Source: Amycolatopsis endophytica (GTDB taxonomy: Bacteria; Actinomycetota; Actinomycetes; Mycobacteriales; Pseudonocardiaceae). Taken from it: a stretch of 64,000 bases of DNA. Each line of letters starts with the position of its first letter. Position 1 is the stretch's first letter. A program made the position numbers and the translations under genes. The notes beneath the pieces were generated by a model that had not been told where the DNA came from, did not search any database, and saw only the letters and a program-made list of their open reading frames with translations. The stretch covers positions 248,001-312,000 of the forward strand of contig NZ_JACCFK010000002.1 in the NCBI RefSeq assembly GCF_013410405.1. The letters run 5' to 3'. Shown piece by piece: positions 54,066 to 63,636 of this stretch.

Positions 54066-54083
54066 CGTATAGGTCGTTATACG
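54066..54083. repeat. CGTATA-N6-TATACG palindrome, copy C
   Basis: CGTATA-GGTCGT-TATACG overlaps the sigma factor stop codon (TAA inside GTATAA) and lies between the two convergent genes. Same 18-base core as copies A, B and D. Confidence 0.65.
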
Positions 54084-55273
54084 GATAGGTCGCGGCAGCG
54101 CTCCTCCAAATACCGCCGTTCCGGTTCACTCAGCGTCGCCCGTGCCGCGCGACGGTAGTGCTCCGCCGCGGCGAACGGGTCACCGGCGCGGTCCAGCAGG
54201 TGCGCCCGCACCGCGTCCACCCGGTAGTGCTCCCCCAATGCGGCCTCCACCTCGGCCAGCTCTCGCAGACCGGCCTCGGGTCCGTCCACCTCGGCGATCG
54301 CCACCACACGGTTGAGCGTGACCATCGGGCCGGGCGCGATCACGGCCAGCAGGTCGTACAGTCCCGCGATCTCGCGCCAGTCGGTCTCCCCAGCACAGGC
54401 AGCCTGGTCGTGCACGGCGGCGATCGCGGCCTGCAGCTGGTACGAGCCGGGCGGCGTGGTGGTCAGCGCCCGGGTGACCAGCTCCGTTCCTTCGGCGATG
54501 GCCTCGCGGTCCCACAGCGACCGGTCCTGCTCGGCGAGCGGGACCAGAGCGCCGTCCGGTCCGATCCGGGCGGGGCGGCGAGCGTCGGTCAGGAGCATCA
54601 GGGCGAGCAGGCCCGCCACCTCACCCTCGTCGGGCAGGGCCGCGTGCAGCTGCCGGGCCAGGCGGATCGCTTCGGCGGTCAGGTCGACCCGCTGCAGGTC
54701 CGGTCCCGCGCTCGCGGTGTGGCCTTCGGTGAAGACCAGGTACAGCACGGTGAGCACGGCCGCCAGCCGCGGCCCGTACTCGTCCGGCGCGGGCGGGCGG
54801 AACCGGGCACCCGCGGCCCTGATGCGCTGCTTCGCGCGGCTGATGCGTTGCGCGACGGTCGGTTCCGGCGACAGGTAGGCCCGCGCGATCTCCGCGGTGG
54901 TGAGCCCGCCGACCGCGCGCAACGCCAGTGCCACCTGCGACCGCGGGGTCAGCGACGGGTGGCAGCACAGCATCAGCAGCGTGAGGGTGTCGTCGACGGC
55001 GGGCGCCGGCGCGGGTGCCGGTGGCGCGAGCATCGCGACGGTCTCCTCGCGGCGCCGTCGAGCCGTCTCCGCGCGCCACAGCTCGATCCGGCGCCGGGAC
55101 GCGGTGGTGATCAGCCAGCCCTTCGGGTTGGCGGGCGTCCCCTCGGCGGGCCACTGCGTCGCGGCCGCCAGCAACGCCTCCTGCACCGCGTCCTCGCAGG
55201 TGTCGAAGTCGCCGTACCGACGGACCAGCGCGGTCAGCACCTGCGGGGCCAGCTCGCGCAGCAGCGTGTTCAC
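54077..55273 (-). CDS. ECF RNA polymerase sigma factor (ECF42-like, DUF6596)
   Basis: This 398-residue sigma factor has sigma region 2 (ALVRRYGDFDTCEDAVQEALLAA), region 4 (RAVGGLTTAEIARAYLSPEPTVAQRISRAKQR, cited as LTTAEIARAYL and TVAQRISRAKQRI), and a long C-terminal domain of about 220 residues with TEGHTASAGPDLQRVDL. That is the TPR-like/DUF6596 extension of the ECF42 group, which replaces an anti-sigma factor. The GTG overlaps the YCII-protein stop as GTGA. The two genes are the standard ECF42 pair. Confidence 0.9.
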   Translation of the reverse strand: MNTLLRELAPQVLTALVRRYGDFDTCEDAVQEALLAAATQWPAEGTPANPKGWLITTASRRRIELWRAETARRRREETVAMLAPPAPAPAPAVDDTLTLLMLCCHPSLTPRSQVALALRAVGGLTTAEIARAYLSPEPTVAQRISRAKQRIRAAGARFRPPAPDEYGPRLAAVLTVLYLVFTEGHTASAGPDLQRVDLTAEAIRLARQLHAALPDEGEVAGLLALMLLTDARRPARIGPDGALVPLAEQDRSLWDREAIAEGTELVTRALTTTPPGSYQLQAAIAAVHDQAACAGETDWREIAGLYDLLAVIAPGPMVTLNRVVAIAEVDGPEAGLRELAEVEAALGEHYRVDAVRAHLLDRAGDPFAAAEHYRRAARATLSEPERRYLEERCRDLSV

Positions 55274-55641
55274 GGCAGGAAAACGCTCAGGTCCTGCGTC
55301 GGGCGCACCTCGACCAGCCCGGCCGATGCTTCCGGGATGCGCGCGGCGCACTCCACGGCCCGCTCGACGCTGTCGCACTCCAGCACGTAGAACCCGGCCA
55401 GCTGCTCCTTGACCTCCGCGAACGGCCCGTCGCCCGCGACCACCTGGCCCTCGCGCACCAGCACCCGCTTGCCGGTTTCCGGCGGCGCCAGCGACGAGGA
55501 GGCCACCAGCTCCCCCGACTCGGCCAGGTCCCGGTTGAGCGCCTCGTAGGCGCGCAGCCCCGCCCGCTTCTCGTCGTCGGCCATCCGCTCCCAGATTTCG
55601 TGGGACGCGGCGTTGCGGTAGATCAGCACCAGAAATTTCAT
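55270..55641 (-). CDS. YCII/DGPF-family protein, partner of ECF42 sigma factor
   Basis: This 123-residue protein has the ferredoxin-like YCII fold: MKFLVLIYRNAA at the start, and the signature VVAGDGPFAEVKEQLAGFYVLEC (cited as GDGPFAEVKEQLAGFYVLEC). DGPF proteins are encoded beside ECF42 sigma factors and are usually among their targets. GGAGGG precedes the ATG at 55641. Confidence 0.9.
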   Translation of the reverse strand: MKFLVLIYRNAASHEIWERMADDEKRAGLRAYEALNRDLAESGELVASSSLAPPETGKRVLVREGQVVAGDGPFAEVKEQLAGFYVLECDSVERAVECAARIPEASAGLVEVRPTQDLSVFLP

Positions 55642-55727
55642 CGGCCCTCCCTTGCCCGGGATGTCGAGACGAGCCTTACGGCTTCGACGTTCCGGGTGAA
55701 GTCTGCACCCAAGTGGGAGGAACGACC

Positions 55728-56162
55728 ATGTCACACCAGAACGAGATCCACACCCTGATCGAGAACCGGGCCGCCGGGATGCGAGCCGGGGACGTCGACA
55801 CGGTGATCGCCCAGTACACCCCGGACGTCCTCGCGTTCACTCTCGCGCCGCCGCTGGCGCACCACGCCGACGAGATGCGGGACCCGGCGTCCCTGCGCCG
55901 GTGGTTCGCAAGTTTCGCGGGCCCGGTCGACTACGAGGTGCGCGACCTGCGCGTCACGGTGAGCGGCGACCTCGCCTTCGCCCACAGCCTGAACCGGATG
56001 TCGGCGGTGCCCGCCGGGCAGTCGGAGGCGTTCACACTGTGGTTCCGCTCGACGGTCTGCCTGCGCCGGGACGACGGCCGGTGGCTGATCGCGCACCTGC
56101 ACGACTCCACGCCGTTCTACATGGACGGCACCTTCGCCGCGGCCCTCGATCTCGAACCCTAG
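55728..56162 (+). CDS. SnoaL-like/DUF4440 family protein
   Basis: This 144-residue NTF2-like protein has the cone-shaped fold sequence: IENRAAGMRAGDVDTVIAQY, then DLRVTVSGDLAFAHSLNRM and VCLRRDDGRWLIAHLHDSTPF. Such proteins are often isomerases or stress-linked small enzymes; genes of this kind are common partners of ECF42 sigma factors, from which this one is divergent. GGGAGGA precedes the ATG at 55728. Its TAG stop overlaps the convergent AEC gene stop in the shared palindrome CTAG. Confidence 0.85.
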   Translation: MSHQNEIHTLIENRAAGMRAGDVDTVIAQYTPDVLAFTLAPPLAHHADEMRDPASLRRWFASFAGPVDYEVRDLRVTVSGDLAFAHSLNRMSAVPAGQSEAFTLWFRSTVCLRRDDGRWLIAHLHDSTPFYMDGTFAAALDLEP

Positions 56163-57097
56163 ACGAACTCCGTGACCAGCCAGGACACCAGTGACAGCGA
56201 GCCCATCGACACCAGCGTCGAGACGAGCACGCAGTCGCGCACGAAACGGCTGTCCAGGGAGTACTGGCTGGTCGCGATGAAGATGTTCTGGGCGGTGGGC
56301 AGCGCGGCGCACACGACGGCGGCCATCAGCGCCTGGTGCGGCAGGCCGAGCAGCAGGCCGATCCCGAGCGTGATCGCGGGCTGGGCGAACAGCTTCAGCC
56401 CGACCACGGTCACCAGCTCGGTGCGCCGCGTGCCCGCCCCCTCCCGCGGTCCGCCCGCGGTCAGCGACATCCCCAGCACCAGCAGCGCGGTCCCGACCCC
56501 GGCCGAGGCGAGCAGGTGCAGTGGCTGCGCGACCGGCTGCGGCAGGTGCAGCCCGCTCGCCCGGAACAGCACTCCCAGCAGCGACGCGGCGATCACCGGG
56601 GTGCGGACCGGCAACAGCACCAGCGTCTTCCAGCGTGCGCGTCCCGGCTCCCTGGCGTCGTTCTCCAGCAGGGCCAGCAGCGACGGCATCAGCACCAGCG
56701 TCTGCACCAGCAGCAGGACGACGATGAATGCCGAATCACCCAGCACCTGCATCGACACCGGAATGCCGAGGTTGCCCGCGTTGGCGTAGCAGGACGCCAT
56801 GCCGCTGACCGCCCACTCCGACAGCTTGCGCCGGAACACCCACTTGCCCAGCGCGAACCCGGTGGCGCCCACCACGATCGTGCCGGTCAGGAACGCGATC
56901 ACACCCGGGTTCGCGAGCGCGGTCAGCGGCGTGTCCTGCATCGTGGTGAACAGGACCGCGGGCATGGCGACGAGGAAGACGAACTTCGTCAGGGCCTCGT
57001 TGCCGTGCTCGCCGAGCAGCCGGAACCGGCCGAGCAGCCAGCCCAGCCCGGTCAGTGCCCAGATCGGCGCGAACGCCGGCAGGACACCGCCGGTCAA
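56159..57097 (-). CDS. AEC family transporter (auxin efflux carrier-like)
   Basis: This 312-residue membrane protein has ten hydrophobic segments in two halves ([20 protein letters not shown] at the start; [23 protein letters not shown] with the family Asn-Gly motif). Bacterial members export or import organic acids such as malate. The start is TTG at 57097, overlapping the hisG stop as TTGA. Confidence 0.85.
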   Translation of the reverse strand: MTGGVLPAFAPIWALTGLGWLLGRFRLLGEHGNEALTKFVFLVAMPAVLFTTMQDTPLTALANPGVIAFLTGTIVVGATGFALGKWVFRRKLSEWAVSGMASCYANAGNLGIPVSMQVLGDSAFIVVLLLVQTLVLMPSLLALLENDAREPGRARWKTLVLLPVRTPVIAASLLGVLFRASGLHLPQPVAQPLHLLASAGVGTALLVLGMSLTAGGPREGAGTRRTELVTVVGLKLFAQPAITLGIGLLLGLPHQALMAAVVCAALPTAQNIFIATSQYSLDSRFVRDCVLVSTLVSMGSLSLVSWLVTEFV

Positions 57098-57939
57098 AGC
57101 CGGCAGGAACGGATGTCGGAGGCCAGCACCGCCTTCGCCCCCACCTCGGCGAGCTCGTCCATGATCAGGTTGACCTTCTTGCGCGGCACCATCGCCCGTA
57201 CCGCGACCCAGTCCGGGTCGGCCAGCGGCGCGACCGTCGGCGACTCCAGGCCCGGCGTGATCGCGACCGCCTTCTCCAGCAGCGTCCGCGGGCAGTCGTA
57301 GTCGAGCATCATGTACTGCTGCGCGAACACCACGCCCTGCAGCCGCGCGGTCAGCTGCGACTTCGCCTTCGCGGAGTCGCTGCCGGCGCGCTGCACCAGC
57401 ACCGCCTCGGAGACGCAGATCGAGTCGCCGAACGCGACCAGGTTGTGCTGGCGCAGCGTCCGGCCGGAACTGACCACGTCGGCGATCGCGTCGGCCACGC
57501 CGAGCTGGATCGAGATCTCCACCGCGCCGTCGAGCCGGATGACCTCCGCGTCGACGCCCTGGCGCGCGAGGTCGTCGCGCACCAGGCGCGGGTAGGACGT
57601 GGCCACCCGCTTGCCGTGCAGGTCGGCGGGCTTCCAGTCGGGCCCGGCCGGGGCGGCGTAGCGGAAGGTGGAACCGCCGAAGCCCAGCGCGAGCACCTCC
57701 TCGACCGGCGCGCCGGAATCCAGGGCCAGATCCCGGCCGGTGATGCCGAGGTCCAGCTCGCCGGAGCCGACGTAGATCGGGATGTCCTTGGGGCGCAGGA
57801 AGAAGAACTCGACCTCGTTGGCCGGGTCGAGCACGGTCAGGTCGCGCTGCTCATGCCGCTGGCGGTATCCGGCCTCACCGAGCATCTCCGACGCCGGCCC
57901 GGCCAGCGCTCCCTTGTTCGGCACCGCAACGCGCAGCAT
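57094..57939 (-). CDS. hisG: ATP phosphoribosyltransferase, long form
   Basis: HisG carries out the first step of histidine synthesis. The 281-residue length and the C-terminal ACT-like regulatory domain ([35 protein letters not shown], cited as [16 protein letters not shown]) mark it as the long, feedback-inhibited form. The start [20 protein letters not shown] and the PRPP loop region [16 protein letters not shown] are visible. GAGGAGTGAG precedes the ATG. It lies 30 bases after hisE. Confidence 0.96.
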   Translation of the reverse strand: MLRVAVPNKGALAGPASEMLGEAGYRQRHEQRDLTVLDPANEVEFFFLRPKDIPIYVGSGELDLGITGRDLALDSGAPVEEVLALGFGGSTFRYAAPAGPDWKPADLHGKRVATSYPRLVRDDLARQGVDAEVIRLDGAVEISIQLGVADAIADVVSSGRTLRQHNLVAFGDSICVSEAVLVQRAGSDSAKAKSQLTARLQGVVFAQQYMMLDYDCPRTLLEKAVAITPGLESPTVAPLADPDWVAVRAMVPRKKVNLIMDELAEVGAKAVLASDIRSCRL

Positions 57940-57969
57940 GCGCTCACTCCTCGTTCGTTCTCCGGTCCG

Positions 57970-58233
57970 CTACAGGTAGCGGTACACGTCCTCGGTGGTC
58001 ACTCCGCGCCCGAGCATCAGCACCTGAACCCGGTACAGCAGCTGGGAGATCTCCTCGGCCAGCCGGTCGTCGGATTCGTGCTCGGCGGCGATCCACACCT
58101 CACCGGCCTCTTCGAGCACCTTCTTGCCCTGCGCGTGCACGCCGGCGTCCAGCGCCTCGACGGTGCCCGACCCCGCGGGTCGGGTCCGGGCCCGGTCGGT
58201 GAGCTCGGTGAACAGCTCGTCGAAGGTCTTCAC
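57970..58233 (-). CDS. hisE: Phosphoribosyl-ATP diphosphatase
   Basis: HisE cleaves phosphoribosyl-ATP to the monophosphate in histidine synthesis. The 87-residue all-alpha protein has [17 protein letters not shown] and [18 protein letters not shown], the metal-binding helices of the MazG-like fold. The GTG at 58233 (MKTFDELF) gives the usual length. It is followed by hisG, as in most actinomycetes. Confidence 0.95.
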   Translation of the reverse strand: MKTFDELFTELTDRARTRPAGSGTVEALDAGVHAQGKKVLEEAGEVWIAAEHESDDRLAEEISQLLYRVQVLMLGRGVTTEDVYRYL

Positions 58234-58298
58234 GGTCTGTAGATCCTTCCATCCGGTCGGCGACGACGGGGATCCGGGCCACGCGGGTGACGCCGACG

Positions 58299-58973
58299 TC
58301 ACACCCCGCCTTCCACCAACGACCGGAAGGTGTCCGCGTCGACGCCGGTGAGCGAGGTGCGGAAGACCCGCCGCGGCCCCCGTTCGACCGCCACGTCGTT
58401 GGGTACCACCAGGACCACGCAGCCCGCCGCCGCGGCGGACGCGGTGCCCGGCGGCGAGTCCTCGACGGCCACGCACCGTGACGGATCGGCGCCGAGCAGG
58501 CGCGTCGCCCGCAGGTACGGCTCGGGGTGCGGCTTGTTGTGGCCGCCGACCTCGTCGCCGCACACGGTCACGTCGAAGAACTCCCGCCCGATCGTGCCGA
58601 GCGCCAGTTCGGTCAGCGCCCGTTCGGTGGAGGTGACCAGGGCCGAGGGCACCCCGGCGTCGCGCACCGAGCCGAGCGCCTCGCGCGCGCCGGGCCGCCA
58701 CGGCAGCTCGTCGGCGAAGAGGTTCGCGGTGCGCTGCCTGATCCAGGACCCGGTGTCCGCGATCGCCGCCGGGGTGGCGTCGTGCCCGGTCACGGTCAGC
58801 AGGTAGCTCGCGGTGGCGTCCATGTTGGACCCGACGAGCGTGAGCCGCTGCTCGGTGGTGAGCGTGCCGCCCAGCCACTCCGCGCACCCGTACAGCGCGA
58901 CGTCCCACAGCTTCTCGGAGTCGACGAGCGTGCCGTCCATGTCCCAGAGCACGGCGGCCAGGCCGTCCGTCAA
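58299..58973 (-). CDS. HAD family phosphatase (beta-phosphoglucomutase-like)
   Basis: The 224-residue protein has the HAD motifs: [12 protein letters not shown] (motif I), [10 protein letters not shown] (motif II), [11 protein letters not shown] (motif III Lys) and [17 protein letters not shown] (motif IV). The helical cap sits after motif I, as in subclass I. It should hydrolyse a small phosphate ester. It is coupled with the metH remnant upstream (15 bases) and hisE downstream. Confidence 0.92.
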   Translation of the reverse strand: MTDGLAAVLWDMDGTLVDSEKLWDVALYGCAEWLGGTLTTEQRLTLVGSNMDATASYLLTVTGHDATPAAIADTGSWIRQRTANLFADELPWRPGAREALGSVRDAGVPSALVTSTERALTELALGTIGREFFDVTVCGDEVGGHNKPHPEPYLRATRLLGADPSRCVAVEDSPPGTASAAAAGCVVLVVPNDVAVERGPRRVFRTSLTGVDADTFRSLVEGGV

Positions 58974-58988
58974 GTGACTCTCCCTCGG

Positions 58989-59951
58989 TCAGATGGTGAA
59001 GTGCGCGGCTTCGGGGTGGTGGCAGATCAGCGCGTCGGCGGAGGGCTCCGGGGTCAGCTCGCAGTCCGCGGTCACCTTCACACCGATGCGCTCGGCCCCC
59101 AGCAGCTCCACGACGGTCGCGCGGTCCGCAAGGTTCGGGCAGGCGCTGTAGCCCAGCGGGAACCGCGCCCCGCGACGGTCATCGGCGACCGCGTGCCCGC
59201 TGGTGAAGTGCAGTTCCCGGCGGACGCGCCGGTGCCAGTGCTCGGCCAGCGCCTCGGTGAGCTGCACGCCGAGGCCGTGGACCTCGAGGTAGTCGCGGTA
59301 GGCGTCCCCGGCGAACAGGTCGTCGGCGTAGTCGGCGATGGGCGTGCCCAGGGTGACCAGGGTCAGCGGCAGCACGTCGACCTCACCGGTCTCGCGCGGC
59401 CGGTAAAAGTCGGCCAGGCACAGGAACCGGTCGCGCGCCTGGCGGGGGAAGCTGAACCGGGCCCGCTCGGGCGCGTCGGCGTGCACCCCGGTGAGCACGA
59501 CCAGGTCGTCGCCCTCCGCCACGACCGGCAAGTACCCGTAGACCACCGCGGCGTGCCGCAGGATCCCGCCGGCCGCCAGGCGGTCCAGCCAGTACCGCAG
59601 GCGCGCACGGCCCTCGGTCTCCACGACCTGGTCGCGGCGGGCTCCGCGCAGGCCCCACTGACCGAAGTAGGTGGCGCGCTCGTCGAGCAGGGTGACGTAC
59701 TCGGCGACCGGCACACCGGTGATCACGCGGGTGCCCCAGAACGGTGGCACGGGCACGGGCACGTCGGTCGCGACATCGGAACGGGCGGGAATGCGGGCCT
59801 CCGGCGGTTGCGGGATGGTGCGGGCGTCGGTGGTGCGCGCGGCCTGGTCACCGCGCCCGGTTCTGCCCGTCCGCTCCCGTTCGCCGCCCTGGAGCACCCG
59901 GCCCGGCCCGGCCGCCGAAGCACCGCGCGCCTGGAGAGCCGTACCCGTCAT
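58989..59951 (-). pseudogene. metH: Methionine synthase MetH, only the reactivation domain left
   Basis: Cobalamin-dependent MetH is about 1,200 residues with four modules. Here 320 residues remain. The C-terminal 280 are the SAM-binding reactivation domain (FWGTRVITGVPVAEY, ATYFGQWGLRGAR, HAAVVYGYLPVV, DYLEVHGLGVQLTEALAEHWHRR). The homocysteine, folate and cobalamin modules are missing. Small in-frame losses also occur (no GGPSYEEL-like segment; shortened loop before [12 protein letters not shown]). The frame is open and has TAGCCT six bases before the ATG, so a protein may still be made, but it cannot make methionine. Confidence 0.85.
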
Positions 59952-60001
59952 GAGTCCAGGCTACGGTCTCGCGCCCGCCCGGGGAGTCGTAGGCTGGGCA
60001 G
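59952..60001. promoter_or_regulatory. Divergent leaderless promoters, metH remnant and PAC2 gene
   Basis: Minus: TAGCCT (59958-59963), six bases, ATG 59951. Plus: TAGGCT (59990-59995), six bases, GTG 60002. No cobalamin riboswitch fits in this 50-base gap. Confidence 0.65.
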
Positions 60002-60916
60002 GTGAGTGATCCAGCCGACGCGATTTCGCAGCCCGAGCACCCCGTCCCCGAGGGCACCACGTCCAGGGAACGGATCATGATCTTGGCTTTTGAAGGCTGG
60101 AATGACGCGGGCGACGCGGCGAGCACCGCCCTGGAGCACCTCCAGCTGAGCTGGGACGCGAAGCCGCTGGCCGAGCTCGAGCCCGACGACTACTACGACT
60201 TCCAGGTCAGCCGTCCCACCGTGCGGATGGTCGACGGGGTCACCCGGCGGGTGGAATGGCCGACCACGCGGCTGGCGATCTGTCACCCGCCCGGCTACGA
60301 CCAGGACCTCGTGCTGGTGACCGGCCCGGAGCCGAACATGCGGTGGCGGGCGTTCTGCGACGAGATGCTCGCCCACATCGAGGAGCTGGGCGTGTCGACG
60401 GTGGTCACGCTCGGTGCGCTGCTGGCCGACACCGCCCACACGCGCCCGGTCCCGGTCACCGGCACCGCTTACGACGCGGAGGCCGCCGCGCGGTTCGGGC
60501 TGGAGCGCAGCCGCTACCAGGGCCCGACCGGGATCGTCGGCATCCTGCAGGACGCCTGCGTGCAGGTCGGCATTCCGGCGATCTCCATCTGGGCCGCGGT
60601 GCCGCACTATGTGTCCCATCCGCCCTCACCGAAGGCGACGCTGGCACTGCTGCACAAACTCGAGGACGTGCTCGACGTGGAGGTGCCGCTGGGCGCGCTG
60701 CCCGAGCAGGCCGAGGAGTGGCAGCAGACGGTCAGCGAAATGGCCGAGGAGGACGAGGAGATCGCCGAGTACGTGCGCTCGCTGGAGGAGCGCGGCGACG
60801 CGGAGATCGCGAACTCGCTGGAGGAGTCCAGCGGCGAGAAGATCGCCGCCGAGTTCGAGCGTTACCTGCGCCGTCGCCGGCCGGGCGCGGAGGGACCGGG
60901 ACCGGCGGGCAAGTGA
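60002..60916 (+). CDS. PAC2 family protein (proteasome-assembly-chaperone fold)
   Basis: The 304-residue protein has the PAC2 fold: ILAFEGWNDAGDAAS at the start, VTLGALLADTAHTRPVPVTG in the middle, and SIWAAVPHYVSHPPSPKATLALL. The long acidic helical tail (EMAEEDEEIAEYVRSLEE) follows. The fold is shared with eukaryotic proteasome chaperones, but in actinobacteria no role in proteasome assembly is established. It is coupled to the MFS gene. Confidence 0.88.
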   Translation: MSDPADAISQPEHPVPEGTTSRERIMILAFEGWNDAGDAASTALEHLQLSWDAKPLAELEPDDYYDFQVSRPTVRMVDGVTRRVEWPTTRLAICHPPGYDQDLVLVTGPEPNMRWRAFCDEMLAHIEELGVSTVVTLGALLADTAHTRPVPVTGTAYDAEAAARFGLERSRYQGPTGIVGILQDACVQVGIPAISIWAAVPHYVSHPPSPKATLALLHKLEDVLDVEVPLGALPEQAEEWQQTVSEMAEEDEEIAEYVRSLEERGDAEIANSLEESSGEKIAAEFERYLRRRRPGAEGPGPAGK

Positions 60917-62037
60917 GCGGGCGGCCCGCCAGGGCCGCGCTGTACGTCGGTGGTCTGCTGGGCCCGTTCGGGGCCGGTGTGGTGTCGTCGATGCTGCCCG
61001 AGCTGTCCGCGAGCTTCGGCGTGTCCACCGGCACCGCGGCGTCGTCGCTGACCGCCTACCTGCTGCCGTTCGCGCTGGTCATGCTCGTCTCCGGCACCTA
61101 CGGCGCGCGGTGGGGCCAGGTCCGCACGATCCGGATCGCCTACGCGGGCTACGTGCTGACCGCCGCGCTGGCCGCGCTCGCGCCCTGGTTCTGGCTGTTC
61201 CAGGTCACCCGCGGGCTGCAGGGTGTGGCCAACGCCTTCACCACTCCCCTGCTGCTGGCGAAGCTGGCGGCGATCACTCCGCGGGCCCGGCTCGGCCGGG
61301 CGCTGGGCACGCTCGGCGCGATGCAGGCGCTCGGGCAGACCTCGGCGCCGCTGATCGGCGGGCTGGCCGCGGAAAGCGACTGGCGGTGGGCTTTCGCCGG
61401 TATCGCGGTGGTCGCGCTGGTGCTCGCGGCGAGCCCGCTGCCGCCGGATGTCCCCACGCCGGGACCGGAGCCGAGGCTGCGGGACGCGTGGCACCCGGTC
61501 GTGCTGTGGGCCGGGGCGGTGGTGTTCCTGGCCTGGGCGTGCCTGGCCGGGCTGCCGTTCCTGGTCGCCTTCCGCGTCGACGACCTGTTCGCCCTCACCT
61601 CCGGGGTGCGGGGCCTGGTGCTGACCGCCTACGGGATCGCCGGGTTCCTCGCCGCGCGACTGGTGGGCGCGGCCTCGGACCGGTTCGGGCCGCGGGTGGC
61701 GGTGGCCGCCGGGTTGCTGGCCGGTGCGGCGGCCATCGCCGCGATCGGGCTGTTCCCGTCGCTGGCCGTGGTGGCGATCGCGTGGGCGGCGGCCGGGGTC
61801 TGCGGGCAGCTGGTGCTGGTCGGGATCAACGCGACCGTGCTCGGCGGCCGGGGAAACGGGGGCGGCGCGATCTCCGTGGTGACCGCGCTGCGCTTCCTCG
61901 GGATGTCCGCCTCGCCCGCGGTGTTCACCGGCCTCTACCACTCCGGCCCGGCGCTGAGCTTCCTCGTCGCGGCCGGGGTACTGGCGCTGACGGTGCCGCT
62001 GGTGGCGCTGCGGCCGCGGTCACAGGATCCGGCGTAG
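60913..62037 (+). CDS. MFS transporter
   Basis: This 374-residue protein has about 12 membrane spans. The first intracellular loop has YGARWGQVRTI (a weak A-motif) and the second half ASDRFGPRVAVAAG. It resembles YnfM/arabinose-efflux-like exporters. Substrate unknown. The GTG at 60913 overlaps the PAC2 stop as GTGA. Its 3' end overlaps the convergent phosphoesterase gene by 18 bases. Confidence 0.85.
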   Translation: MSGRPARAALYVGGLLGPFGAGVVSSMLPELSASFGVSTGTAASSLTAYLLPFALVMLVSGTYGARWGQVRTIRIAYAGYVLTAALAALAPWFWLFQVTRGLQGVANAFTTPLLLAKLAAITPRARLGRALGTLGAMQALGQTSAPLIGGLAAESDWRWAFAGIAVVALVLAASPLPPDVPTPGPEPRLRDAWHPVVLWAGAVVFLAWACLAGLPFLVAFRVDDLFALTSGVRGLVLTAYGIAGFLAARLVGAASDRFGPRVAVAAGLLAGAAAIAAIGLFPSLAVVAIAWAAAGVCGQLVLVGINATVLGGRGNGGGAISVVTALRFLGMSASPAVFTGLYHSGPALSFLVAAGVLALTVPLVALRPRSQDPA

Positions 62038-62844
62038 CGGGACCGGGCCGCGCTTGCGCTTGCGCCATTCGCGCGGGTAGCCGAGCGAGACCTCCTCGAA
62101 CCGGACGCCGTCGGCCCAGGTGGTGCGCGGGATGTGCAGGTGCCCGAACACGGCGACCTCGGCGCGGTAGCGCAGGTGCCAGTCCTCGGTGCGGGTCGTG
62201 CCGCACCACAGCGCGAACTCGGGCCAGTGCAGCGGGTCGGTGGGGTGGCGGTGCAGCGGCCAGTGCGACATCAGCACGGTGCCGTGGTCGGCGGGGATGG
62301 CGTCCAGGCGCTGCTCGGTGGTCTTGAGGCGGTGGGCGCACCAGTCCTGGCGGCTGGGGAACGGCTCCGGGTGCAGGTAGAACTCGTCGGTGCACACGAC
62401 GCCGGCCTCGCGGGCCTGGTCGAGCGCCTCCTCCAGCGACACGTCCTCGGCCTGGGGCGTGCGCCAGCTGTAGTCGTAGAGCAGGAACAGCGGAGCGATC
62501 GTGAGCGGGCGGTCCGCGTGTGGCCAGACCAGGTACTCGTCCTCGGGGGTGTGCACGCCGATCTCGCGGCAGCGCTCGACGAGGTGCCGGTAGCGGGCCT
62601 CGCCACGCAGCTCGTTCCCGTCGCGCGGGACCGTCCACAGCTCGTGGTTGCCGGGCACCCACACGACTTCGGCGAAGCGTTCCTTGAGCGTGGTCAGCGT
62701 GGCGATCACCGCGTCGGTCCTCTCGGCGACGTCGCCCGCCACGAGCAGCCAGTCCTCCGGCGAGCCGGGCCGGATCTCGTCGATCAGCGGCGCGTTGCCG
62801 GTGTGCGTGACGTGGAGGTCGCTGGTGGCGTGGAGGTGCGGCAC
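62020..62844 (-). CDS. Metallophosphoesterase
   Basis: The 274-residue protein has all calcineurin-like motifs: TSDLHVTH, LLVAGDVAERTD, VWVPGNHELW, SHWPLHRHP and VFGHLHIPRT. It should hydrolyse phosphodiesters or monoesters with a dinuclear metal site; the substrate is unknown. GTG at 62844 is the start. It is convergent with the MFS gene. Confidence 0.92.
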   Translation of the reverse strand: MPHLHATSDLHVTHTGNAPLIDEIRPGSPEDWLLVAGDVAERTDAVIATLTTLKERFAEVVWVPGNHELWTVPRDGNELRGEARYRHLVERCREIGVHTPEDEYLVWPHADRPLTIAPLFLLYDYSWRTPQAEDVSLEEALDQAREAGVVCTDEFYLHPEPFPSRQDWCAHRLKTTEQRLDAIPADHGTVLMSHWPLHRHPTDPLHWPEFALWCGTTRTEDWHLRYRAEVAVFGHLHIPRTTWADGVRFEEVSLGYPREWRKRKRGPVPLRRIL

Positions 62845-62965
62845 GGGTCTACCGTGCCACGCTGACCCACTCTGGCCCGCACCGGGCTCGCGGTGTACAC
62901 CGAGCCGTCCACAACGGTTCGCGAACAGCGATCAACGCGGGGCAACACCGGACGCGGCCGGCGCG

Positions 62966-63424
62966 ATAGATCAGCCGGCCCCCAAGGCTCCGGCGACGAA
63001 CGAGCGCGGGTACATTCCGAAAGTACTCGGCCAGGAGGCGGGGCTCGTCGGGGCGACGCCCGCGGGGGACAGCACGTTCACGATCGACAGGGTCAACCGT
63101 GATCCCCAGTGCTCCCGGTACGGGTGGAAGCCCCAGTCGGGACACACGCTGCTGCTCGACATCCGTGTCGCGACCGGCAATGACTCCGAAGTCGCGCCGA
63201 TGCTCGCCAGCCTGCTGAACCCGTACTCGTTCACTGAGATCGGCGACGACGGAGTCACGCGGCAGTCGCACACAGGGAATTGCACGGACTACAAGAAGGC
63301 CCTGGCCACGAGGTTCGGGGTGAATCAAAAGTACGTTGGCACCATCGAGATCGTCGTCGACCGGGCCAACGGTTCGCTGGTGCTGGTAAACCCGAGCGGG
63401 GGCGGCTGGGAGTGGCGCTACTGA
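62966..63424 (+). pseudogene. Exported DUF-type protein, 5'-truncated
   Basis: About 150 residues from QPAPKAPATNERGYIPK through STFTIDRVNRDPQCSRYGW and GNCTDYKKALATRFGVNQKYVG to WEWRY form a complete secreted domain, like DUF4352-type lipoproteins. The required signal peptide or lipobox is missing: upstream in frame there is no plausible start until inside the antisense phosphoesterase gene. Cys in PQCSR and GNCTDY probably form a disulfide. I read this as a decapitated lipoprotein gene. Confidence 0.6.
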
Positions 63425-63607
63425 GTGTCCCGGCCTGATCAGCGACGAGTCGGCGCCCGGCGACGGAATGCCCTGGTCACAGGACCAGGGATTACATACG
63501 CGTCCCCCGCCGGAACCGGACAGTCCTGCCGCGTCCGATGCTCGTGCCAAGGGCGCGTTTCGCGGGAACGCGTGGGTGCAGTCGCGGCAAGGTCCGTCAA
63601 CGACAAC

Positions 63608-63636
63608 GGCGCGGCTCTGGACTCCAGAGCCGCGCC
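63608..63636 (-). terminator. Terminator hairpin of mshC
   Basis: GGCGCGGCTCTGGA (63608-63621) and its exact complement (63623-63636) flank one base, giving a 12-bp stem with a five-base loop. It lies 20 bases after the mshC stop and abuts palindrome copy D. Confidence 0.8.

Noticed and set aside
59952..60001. Cobalamin riboswitch upstream of the metH remnant
   Set aside because: Only 50 bases separate the divergent starts, too few for a B12 box and aptamer, and both genes appear leaderless.
63471..63490. Hairpin CCCTGGTC/GACCAGGG between the exported-protein remnant and mshC
   Set aside because: It is a sound eight-bp stem, but the upstream gene appears dead and there is no T-tract; I could not tell terminator from chance. 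The following bases also do not fold as a tRNA.
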